Shown in pieces: positions 41,240 through 49,300 of a DNA stretch of 64,000 bases. How positions within the stretch are numbered: the stretch's first letter is position 1; each line of letters starts with the position of its first letter. The DNA is from DAISJM01 sp036821485 (GTDB taxonomy: Bacteria; Verrucomicrobiota; Kiritimatiellia; CAIQIC01; JAGNIJ01): NCBI GenBank assembly GCA_036821485.1, contig DAISJM010000001.1, forward strand, positions 62,001 through 126,000, given 5' to 3'. The translations under genes and the position numbers were made by a program. A model generated the notes under the pieces. It ran no database searches, had not been told where the DNA came from, and was given only the letters and a program-made list of their open reading frames with translations.

Positions 41240-42451
41240 ATGAAGAAGAAACAGCCCCCCCGACCGAGCATTTCCAGCCTGATCTCAGACATTCGCAAAC
41301 TCAAGGCCGACCTGTGCGGGAAAGACTTTCTGCTGACGTGGGACAAGTCCGTCCCCGAATTGAAGCTCGTGGTGCAGGTGGCGGAGGCTTTGAAACAACT
41401 GCACGCGAAGAACATTTCCGCCAAGGTCTTTGAGACGGGGCTGGCCGTTTCGAACTTCCGCGACAATTCGACCCGGACACGCTTCTCCTTTGCATCCGCC
41501 TGCAATCTGCTCGGCCTTGCGGTGCAGGATCTTGACGAAGGCAAATCGCAGATCGCCCATGGCGAAACCGTTCGCGAGACGGCGAACATGATCTCGTTCC
41601 TCACCGAGGTGATTGGTATTCGTGACGACATGTTCCTTGGCGCGGGTCACACCTACATGCTGGAGGTCGGCGAGGCGTTGGATGATGGATTCAAGCGCGG
41701 CGTGTTGAACCAGCGTCCGGCCATTGTGAATCTGCAGTGCGACATCGATCATCCGACGCAGAGCATGGCGGACTTGATGTGGCTGCGCGAATACTTCGGC
41801 GGGATCGAGAATCTGAAGGGCAAGAAGATTGCCATGACGTGGGCCTACTCGCCGAGCTACGGCAAGCCGCTCTCCGTGCCGCAGGGCATCATCGGTTTGA
41901 TGACGCGATTTGGCATGCATGTCTCGCTCGCGCATCCGGAGGGATACGACCTGATTCCGGATGTGATCGAGGTGGCGAAGAAGAACGCGAAGGCGGCGGG
42001 CGGCAGTTTCACGCAGGGGACATCGATGGAGGCCGCGTTCAAGGATGCGGACATCGTGTATCCCAAGTCGTGGGCGCCCTACAAGGTCATGGGGACGCGG
42101 ACAGAACTCCTGCGCGCGAATGATCGCGACGGTCTGAAGGAGTTGGAGAAGAAGTGCCTTGCGCAGAACGCCAACTTCAAGAACTGGGAGTGCACGGAAC
42201 AGAAGATGAAGCTGACGAAGGGCGGCAAGGCGCTCTACATGCACTGCCTGCCTGCGGACATTTCCGGTGTCTCCTGCAAGGAAGGCGAAGTGGCCGATTC
42301 CGTGTTCGAACGGTACCGCATCGAGACGTACAAGGAAGCCGGCTACAAACCGTTTGTCATTGCGGCGATGATTCTGACGAGTCGATTCAAGGATCCTGCA
42401 GCCATCATTTCCGGCCTTGCCAGGCAAGGCAACAAGCGGATTGCCGGGTGA
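41240..42451 (+). CDS. ygeW: Knotted carbamoyltransferase YgeW
   Basis: A 403-residue member of the aspartate/ornithine carbamoyltransferase superfamily, of the YgeW type. The carbamoyl-phosphate motif STRTRF (residues 77-82) and the amino-acid-side HCLPAD motif (starting at H335) are intact. YgeW is a marker gene of anaerobic purine and uric-acid degradation clusters, together with ygeY and a PLP enzyme. It probably runs in the catabolic direction, releasing carbamoyl phosphate from a carbamoylated intermediate, which carbamate kinase (next gene) would use to make ATP. A GGAG ribosome binding site precedes the ATG. Confidence 0.92.
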   Translation: MKKKQPPRPSISSLISDIRKLKADLCGKDFLLTWDKSVPELKLVVQVAEALKQLHAKNISAKVFETGLAVSNFRDNSTRTRFSFASACNLLGLAVQDLDEGKSQIAHGETVRETANMISFLTEVIGIRDDMFLGAGHTYMLEVGEALDDGFKRGVLNQRPAIVNLQCDIDHPTQSMADLMWLREYFGGIENLKGKKIAMTWAYSPSYGKPLSVPQGIIGLMTRFGMHVSLAHPEGYDLIPDVIEVAKKNAKAAGGSFTQGTSMEAAFKDADIVYPKSWAPYKVMGTRTELLRANDRDGLKELEKKCLAQNANFKNWECTEQKMKLTKGGKALYMHCLPADISGVSCKEGEVADSVFERYRIETYKEAGYKPFVIAAMILTSRFKDPAAIISGLARQGNKRIAG

Positions 42452-42545
42452 ATGTCCAATGACCAATGCCCGAATGACCAGTGAAGGCGCAGCAGACGGG
42501 AGTCTTCTATTATTGGGCCTTGGTGCTTGGTCAATGGTCATTGCT
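42452..42545. repeat. Inverted repeat of CAATGACCAATG type between ygeW and arcC
   Basis: CAATGACCAATG (42457-42468) pairs with CAATGGTCATTG (42532-42543) with one mismatch, so the intergenic RNA can fold into a long hairpin. The wording TTGGTGCTTGGTCAATGGTCATTG is a recognisable intergenic repeat style. It may tune expression of arcC relative to ygeW. Confidence 0.55.
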
Positions 42546-42561
42546 CAGGAGGGTCCATTGC

Positions 42562-43509
42562 ATGAGTAAGCCTCCTCTTGTCGTGATTGCCATCGGCGGC
42601 AACTCACTGATCAAGGATGCCAAGCACATGACGGTGCTGGACCAGTACCGGGCTGCGGGTGAGACGAGTCATCACATCGCCGCGTTGGTGAAGGAAGGCT
42701 ACCGCATCGTGGTCACGCACGGCAACGGTCCGCAGGTCGGATTCATTCTCATGCGGTCGGAGATCGCAAAGACCCAACTGCACCAAGTGCCCCTGGAGAG
42801 TTGCGTGGCCGATACACAGGGCGCGATTGGTTACCAGGTTGAGCAGACGTTGATGAATGAGTTGCGGCGCCAGAATCTCAAGAAAGAGATTGTTGCCGTG
42901 GTTACACAGGTCGTGGTTGACGCGCAGGATCCGGCGTTCACACATCCCACCAAGCCGATCGGCCCGTTCTTCTCGGAAGAAGATGCAAAGCACCACCAAG
43001 AGAAGGACAAGTGGGCGGTGAAGGAGGATGCGGGCCGGGGTTGGCGTCGCGTGGTGCCCTCGCCGAAGCCGCTTGAGATTGTCGAAGAGCAGACAATTCG
43101 CACGCTCCTCGAAAACGACATCCTGGTCATCGCTGTGGGGGGCGGCGGCATCCCGGTGATTCGTCGGAAGAACGGCAATCTGCAGGGTTGCGCCGCGGTG
43201 ATCGACAAGGATGCCGCGTCGAGTCTGCTCGCCCAGCATCTGGCCGCTGACCTGTTTGTGATTTCGACGGGCGTGGACAAGGTGGCCATCAATTTCGGCA
43301 AGCCCGATCAGAAGTTTCTCGACCGGATGACTGTGGCCGATGCTGAACTTTACATGAAGCAAGGGCAGTTTCCGGCAGGCAGCATGGGGCCGAAGATCGA
43401 GGCGGCCATTTCGTTCCTCCGGAACGGCGGCAAGAAGGTGCTGATCACCCAGCCGCACCTGTTGGAAGATGCCATGCACGGCAAGACGGGGACTGTCATT
43501 GTTCCGTAG
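42562..43509 (+). CDS. arcC: Carbamate kinase
   Basis: A 315-residue carbamate kinase of the amino-acid-kinase fold. VVIAIGGNSL at the N-terminus, THGNGPQVG, VAVGGGGIPV and DKDAASSLLA are the conserved nucleotide and carbamoyl-phosphate contacts. It converts carbamoyl phosphate and ADP to ATP, carbon dioxide and ammonia, and is the likely energy-conserving step shared by YgeW and FdrA/YlbE/YlbF. The start at 42562 is supported by AGGAGGG 8 bp upstream, better than the annotated-length extension to 42481 that lies in the repeat. Confidence 0.94.
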   Translation: MSKPPLVVIAIGGNSLIKDAKHMTVLDQYRAAGETSHHIAALVKEGYRIVVTHGNGPQVGFILMRSEIAKTQLHQVPLESCVADTQGAIGYQVEQTLMNELRRQNLKKEIVAVVTQVVVDAQDPAFTHPTKPIGPFFSEEDAKHHQEKDKWAVKEDAGRGWRRVVPSPKPLEIVEEQTIRTLLENDILVIAVGGGGIPVIRRKNGNLQGCAAVIDKDAASSLLAQHLAADLFVISTGVDKVAINFGKPDQKFLDRMTVADAELYMKQGQFPAGSMGPKIEAAISFLRNGGKKVLITQPHLLEDAMHGKTGTVIVP

Positions 43510-43519
43510 AATGGGGGCT

Positions 43520-44797
43520 ATGAATTTCAAGGGCTTCAAATGTTTTTCCTGCGGCGCGGAGCAATCCGCCTCGTTTGCCGGCTATGTCTGTCCCGCCTGC
43601 GAGGGCAACATCGAAGTCACGTACGACTACGCGGCGCTCGCGAGCGACGCGCGGGCGCTGCACAAGACGGCGGCCGGGCGGAACGATATTTTCCGTTACG
43701 CGCGATTGCTGCCGGTTACACGATTGGATCTCGCGTCTCCTCTGCGGGTGGGTATGACGCCGCTTTACCGGGCCGACCGCCTTGGCGCCGCCGCGGGGTT
43801 GAAGAATCTCTACCTGAAAGATGACGGTCTGAATCCGAGCGCTTCGTTCAAGGATCGGGCTGGTGCCGTCGCGCTTGTACGGGCGCGTGAGACGGGCGCC
43901 AAGGTGATTGCCGGTGCGAGCACAGGCAATGCGGGCAGTTCCATGGCATGCCTCGCGGCCAGCGTCGGCGTGCCCTGTGTCATCTTCGTTCCCGAGAAGG
44001 CCCCAGCGGCCAAGATTGCGCAGCTCCTCGTGTTTGGGGCGAAAGTACTCGCCGTGCGCGGCACCTATGATGATGCCTTCGAGCTTTGCATGAAGGTTTG
44101 TGCGGAACGCGACTGGTTCAACCGCAACACGGGTCTGAATCCTTTCACGCGCGAAGGGAAGAAGACCTGCAGTTTCGAGATCTGCGAGCAGTTGGAATGG
44201 AGCGCTCCGGATAGGGTGGTGGTGCCCACGGGCGACGGAAACATCATCAGCGGCATTTGGAAGGGGATGCGCGATCTGCATGCGGTGGGCTTGATCGATC
44301 GCCTGCCGAAAATCGATTGTGCGCAATCGGAGCGGAGTGCGGCAATCGTCGGAACGATTGCGAAACTGGAAACTGGAGATTCGAAATTGGGCGGGGTGGA
44401 TTGGAGCTGCGTTGAAGTGGAGATGGTTCAGGCGACGACTATCGCGGATTCCATCTCGGTCGACGTGCCGCGCGATGGGCTGGCGGCTGTTCGTGCGGTG
44501 GTGGAGTCGGGTGGTGAAGCGGTAACTGTTTCCGACGAAGACATCCTGGCTGCAATTCCGGAACTGGCGCGTGGGGCGGGCGTGTTTGCCGAGCCGGCCG
44601 CGGCCTGTGCCTGGGCCTGCACGAAGAAGCTGGCGCGCGAGGGGAAGATCAAGCCCGACGAGCGCGTGGTGTGCCTGATCACCGGCAACGGGCTGAAGGA
44701 TGTCGCCAGTGCGCGCAAAGCGGCGGGCGAGCCCGTGGTGATCGATCCGACGCCCGAGGCGGCCTCCGCGGCATTGCACCACCTCGGCGTGAAATAG
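43520..44797 (+). CDS. Threonine-synthase-like PLP enzyme with N-terminal zinc ribbon
   Basis: A 425-residue fold-type II PLP enzyme. The N-terminal ribbon C8-x2-C11 and C24-x2-C27 is common in threonine synthases and relatives. K111 in PSASFKDRAG is the PLP lysine, and GASTGNAGSS the cofactor loop. A stretch KLETGDSKLGG at about residues 280-290 is encoded by a GAAACTGGAAACTGG repeat and looks inserted. Real threonine synthase is possible. The cluster context (next to ygeW and arcC) also allows a catabolic ammonia-lyase role such as YgeX performs. The start at 43520 has GGGGG 5 bp upstream. Confidence 0.78.
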   Translation: MNFKGFKCFSCGAEQSASFAGYVCPACEGNIEVTYDYAALASDARALHKTAAGRNDIFRYARLLPVTRLDLASPLRVGMTPLYRADRLGAAAGLKNLYLKDDGLNPSASFKDRAGAVALVRARETGAKVIAGASTGNAGSSMACLAASVGVPCVIFVPEKAPAAKIAQLLVFGAKVLAVRGTYDDAFELCMKVCAERDWFNRNTGLNPFTREGKKTCSFEICEQLEWSAPDRVVVPTGDGNIISGIWKGMRDLHAVGLIDRLPKIDCAQSERSAAIVGTIAKLETGDSKLGGVDWSCVEVEMVQATTIADSISVDVPRDGLAAVRAVVESGGEAVTVSDEDILAAIPELARGAGVFAEPAAACAWACTKKLAREGKIKPDERVVCLITGNGLKDVASARKAAGEPVVIDPTPEAASAALHHLGVK

Positions 44798-44819
44798 GAT
44801 GGGTCGACAATAGAAAAGG

Positions 44820-44850
44820 AAAGGCCCCGCGTGAGCGGGGCCTTTCTCTT
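44820..44850. terminator. Intrinsic terminator, probably bidirectional
   Basis: An 11-bp perfect stem, AAAGGCCCCGC/GCGGGGCCTTT, with GTGA loop (44820-44845), followed by a pyrimidine-rich tail TTTCTCTTT. The stem starts with AAA, so it may also stop the PEP-CTERM gene coming from the other side. Confidence 0.85.
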
Positions 44851-44873
44851 TGGGAATACAGTTTGATGACGAT

Positions 44874-45485
44874 CTAGCGGCGACGGCGGAGGGCGAGAAG
44901 CCCAAGGCCGATGATGCCGAGCAGCGAGGCCGTACCCGGTTCCGGGATCGCCACGACGTCGAACGTCACGTTGTCCAAGTAGAGAGCGCCGGCGGTGCCG
45001 CCGGAATTCTGGAAGTTGATCTCGGCGCGTGCGCTGCTGGCGGCCGATGTCACGGTGAGCGACCACGAATTCCACGTATCGATGGTACCCGCGGACCAGG
45101 CGACCCGGTTGCTCGCGAGCTGCGCGCCACCGGCGTCCAGCCAGCGAACCTGGATATCCATGCTGCCGTCATATCCGCTGTCCCACAGCGAGTAAAACGA
45201 CAGGTTGTAGGCCGTGTTGGCGGTAACGGTCGGCTTCTGTTCAATGCCATCGCCAGCTCCGAGCCAGTTCTTCATCACCAACGTCTGGCTGCCTTCCTGT
45301 GGAGTCTTCCACCCGGAATTCACAGCCTCCACATCGCCCCAGCCGAACCAGTTCGTCGTTTCATTTTCCGGTGACCACGACGTCATGACGGGCGCCTCGA
45401 ACCCGCCGTTAAGCAGCAGGCTGGCTTGAGTCGTCATTACGCCCGTCAACAGGACAACCATCACAACAAGTAACTTGCGCATCAT
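44874..45485 (-). CDS. PEP-CTERM sorted surface protein
   Basis: A 203-residue secreted protein. The signal peptide covers about residues 1-21, the body is a jelly-roll-like carbohydrate-binding domain (SLLLNGGFEAP, then DIQVRWLDAGG and LYLDNVTFDVV), and the C-terminus is IPEPGTASLLGIIGLGLL followed by five basic residues. This last part is the classical exosortase recognition signal. It would be cleaved and processed by an exosortase that is not in the window. The body resembles that of the neighbouring gene. Confidence 0.9.
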   Translation of the reverse strand: MMRKLLVVMVVLLTGVMTTQASLLLNGGFEAPVMTSWSPENETTNWFGWGDVEAVNSGWKTPQEGSQTLVMKNWLGAGDGIEQKPTVTANTAYNLSFYSLWDSGYDGSMDIQVRWLDAGGAQLASNRVAWSAGTIDTWNSWSLTVTSAASSARAEINFQNSGGTAGALYLDNVTFDVVAIPEPGTASLLGIIGLGLLALRRRR

Positions 45486-45606
45486 CCCTTAACTCCTTCA
45501 AAGAATGTTTTGTTCCCTCTCATACACACAACCCTCAGCATCCTTCTGCCCATCCCTTTGTCTCTCTGCGCCCTCCTTTCCAAAGGTCAAAAACACGTGA
45601 TTCAAA

Positions 45607-46131
45607 TCACGGGGTGACCGGAGCAAGTTCGACGCTGTCGATTCCAAGCGCGCCATCGGCACCGATGCCGGACGCTTCAAAGACAACCTGCAGGCGTGTG
45701 GTGCCCTCGGGTGCCTTGGCGGAGACCGACTCCTTGACCCACTTGCCCTCCTTGAGTTTGTCGAGCGAGGAAGATTCGCTGGCGAGGAGTTGATTGGCGT
45801 CATCGAAGAATTCGATCTTCATGAGGCGGGTGGAGGCGGTCCAATTGTTGTCGAAGTAGAAGAGGGCGGAGAGTTGATACTTGGTGCCCGGTATCGCGGG
45901 TGCGGACTGGATGATGCCGCCATTATCGCTTCCGCTCCACGAGCCGCGGAGATACGCGGCATACATGCCTTCCGGTGGATTGTTCCACGTATCGCGAACG
46001 AAACTGCCCCACGTGGTGCTCCAGTTATTCGCGTTGAGGTCGTCCTCAAAACCGGCATTACTCAGCAAATTCGCCCCGGCAACAACTCCTGTCGCGAGGA
46101 ACATCAATACGGCGAGCCATCTCATCTTCAT
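45607..46131 (-). CDS. Secreted carbohydrate-binding-like protein
   Basis: A 174-residue protein with a signal peptide (MKMRWLAVLMFLATGVVAG) and a single jelly-roll domain starting NLLSNAGFEDDLNANNW. It is similar in layout to the PEP-CTERM protein downstream but without the sorting signal. The start at 46131 is chosen from the signal peptide and a GGAGG 6 bp upstream. A LacI-type operator lies in its upstream region. Confidence 0.8.
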   Translation of the reverse strand: MKMRWLAVLMFLATGVVAGANLLSNAGFEDDLNANNWSTTWGSFVRDTWNNPPEGMYAAYLRGSWSGSDNGGIIQSAPAIPGTKYQLSALFYFDNNWTASTRLMKIEFFDDANQLLASESSSLDKLKEGKWVKESVSAKAPEGTTRLQVVFEASGIGADGALGIDSVELAPVTP

Positions 46132-46175
46132 TACAGCCTCCATTACGCGTTTTACGGATCGGCCAACCCGACCAC

Positions 46176-46191
46176 ATGTTATCGGTAACAT
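46176..46191. promoter_or_regulatory. LacI/GntR-type operator candidate
   Basis: ATGTTATCGGTAACAT is an almost perfect palindrome (6-bp arms around TCGG), the form of operators bound by sugar-responsive LacI-family repressors. It lies 45 bp upstream of the carbohydrate-binding-like gene, in the 223-bp divergent gap before the first large subtilase. Confidence 0.5.
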
Positions 46192-46354
46192 ATTAATGTT
46201 TGCCGTGTGGCTGTCAACGCGAATTGAAGGGCGTTTTTGGCGGGCGTGGAGGGGGCTGTTTTGTTGGGTGGGAGCCCTATCGCAAGGCATTGGAATGAGG
46301 TAAGTTGCTCTTCAAGCAGGATGGGTCGATGGACCCGCATCAGAAGGTTACATC

Positions 46355-49300
46355 ATGAAATCATTCCTCCTCTCGCTGGGTGTGTTCTCCCTTGCGCTCT
46401 GTCTTCCCGCACGGGCTGCGAGCCAGCGATTCCTGGCCACTTCGGGTGATCGCCACAAATTGCGCGTGGACGATCCTGCCGTAGCGTCACAAATTCTCGC
46501 CGATGGTGGTCGGCTGATTGCCGACTACGGGTCTTTCCAGATGATGGAAGCGAATGCGTCGGCTGAGCAGACCTTCGCCGGGTCGGGCAGTGTAGAGAAT
46601 CGCGATGAGGACAATCGCATCCTGTTGAACGCGGGCGAAGTGGACACAACGACGGACGTCGCGAAGTTCACACGCCGGGCTCCGACGCAGTTCGCGGGAC
46701 GTCGGCTTCATCTTGTCCAATTCGCGGGTCCGGTGAAAGCAGAATGGGTGGACGAGTTGGAGAAGGCGGGACTCCAGATTGTCACCTACATTCCGAACAA
46801 CGCCTACCTGGTGTATGGCGATGCGGCCGCGCTCGCGGCGGCGGGAGCCTTGGCCTCCAGCCGTCCCTTTGTGCAGTGGGAAGGTTCCTATTCCGCCGAC
46901 GACAAGATTCAGCCGCGCGCGCGCAATCGTGACGCGGCGGGGCAGTACCGGATCCTCGGCACCGATCTCTTTGCCATCCAACTGGTGGACGATGACGTGG
47001 GCAATGCGGACACCCTGGCGCTCATCGATTCCATCAAGCTGGCGCCGTTGCGGCACGAGTCGAGGATGATGGGATACCGCAGCTTCGTTGTGCGTCTGCC
47101 ACCGGACCAGGTGCCGGTCATCGCCGAACAGCCGGATGTGGTGTCGATCAACACCTACGTTGAGCCGAAGAAATTCGACGAGCGGCAGGACCAGATTGTT
47201 GCCGGCAATTTGAACGCCACGGGCAGCTACCCGACCAACGCGGGCTACCTTGCGTGGCTGTACTCGAAGGGCTTCACGCAGGACCAGTTCACCGCGTCGG
47301 GCTTCGTGGTGGATGTGACCGACAGTGGTGTGGATAACGGCACGAACGCGCCCAATCACTTTGGCCTCTACGTGCTGGGCAACACCGGCCTCGCCAGCCG
47401 CGTGGTGTACAACCGGCTTGAAGGCACGGCGAACTCGGGGAGCACGATCCAGGGCTGCGACGGTCACGGCAATCTCAACTCGCACATCATCAGTGGCTAC
47501 AACGATGGCAGTACGTTCCCGCATCTCGATTCCGCAGGCTACCGCTATGGACTTGGTGTTTGCCCGTTTGTGAAAGTCGGCTCGTCGGTCATCTTTGACC
47601 CGGACACCTTCACCGACCCGGACTACGAGGACCTCATCTCCCGAGCCTATCGCGATGGCGCGCGGATCAGCTCCGACAGTTGGGGCGCGGATACGGCCGG
47701 CGACTATGACATTGATGCGCAGCGGTACGATTATCTTGTGCGCGACGCGCAGCCAGCCAGCGCCGCGGTCGCGACGGCTGGCAACCAGGAAATGACGATT
47801 GTATTCGCCGCGGGCAATGCAGGGTCCGGCACCCAGACGGTCGGTTCGCCGGGCACCGCTAAGAATGTCATCACGGTTGGCGCGGCGGAGAATGTCCACT
47901 CACATGCGATCACCAACGGTGGCGCGAGTGCGATTGGCGATGATGGTTGCACGACGCCGGATTCCGAGGCGAACAACGCGAATGATATCGCCAGCTTTTC
48001 GAGCCGCGGTCCGTGTTCGGACCTGCGGAAGAAGCCGGAGATCGTGGCACCCGGCACACACATCACCGGTGGCGTGGCGCAGCAGACGCGCGGGACGACC
48101 AACGGCAATGATCTCGCCTGTTTCGACGGCACGGGCGTGTGCGGTTTGCCGGGTGGCGGGACGGTGGGCAGCAAGTTCAACTTCTTTCCGACGAACTCGG
48201 CCCAGCAATTCTGGACGACGTCATCCGGCACGAGCCATTCCACTCCGGCCGTGGCGGGTGGTTGTGCGCTGATCCGCCAGTACTTCATCAACCTGGGCCT
48301 CAACGCGCCGAGCCCGGCGATGGTGAAGGCCTACCTGATGAATGCCGCCCGCTACATGACGGGCACCTCGGCGAACGATACATTGTGGTCGAACAGCCAG
48401 GGCATGGGCGGGATGAATCTCGGCCTCGCGTTCGATGGTACGCCCCGCATTCTGCGCGACCAGCTCACCAACGATTTGTTTACCGCGACGGGCCAGTCGC
48501 GACAGTATGTCGGGACGATCAGCGACACTGGTAAACCGTTCCGCGTGACGCTGTCCTGGACCGATGCGCCGGGGCCGACCTCGGGCAATGCCTACAAGAA
48601 CAACCTGGACCTGACGATCACGCTGGGTGGGCTGACGTATAAGGGTAACGTCTTCAGCGGCGCCTATTCCACCAACGGTGGTTCGGCGGATGTGCGAAAC
48701 AATGCCGAGAGCGTCTTCCTTCGCGCGGGCCAGACCGGCGTCGTGGTGGTCACCGTTACGGCGGCGAACATCAATTCGGACGGCGTGCCGAACTACGGCA
48801 CAGCGCTCGACCAGGATTTCGCGCTTGTCGTTTACAACGTCACCGAGGGCGCTTCCAATCTGCCGCCGGTGCTCGCGTCCATTGGGGACAAGTCGGTGGT
48901 GACGAACAACCTCCTGTCCTTCAGTGTCAGCGCCAGCGATCCGTTCGATGGAGATACGGTCTCGCTGTGGGCGACCGGTGTCCCGCCGTGGGCAACCTTC
49001 ACGGGGGCAACGAATGCCGTGGGTGTGACGAATACGTTCTCCGGCACGCCGACGTCGACCGGCACCTGGGTCACGACATTCTACGCGGGCGACAAGGACG
49101 GCACGAACAGCGAAACGATCACGATCAATGCGAAGGCCGGGGGAGCCCTGGATGTGGGTGGCTACAAGGTCAATCAGTTCAACAGTACCCAGACCTACAC
49201 GATTCCCAGCGGAACCCTGGTTGAGCAGGGGGGATATCTCGTGCTGGCGCGCAATGTTTCCCAAGCGCAGTTTGAGGCATATTGGGGCGTGACGCTTGGC

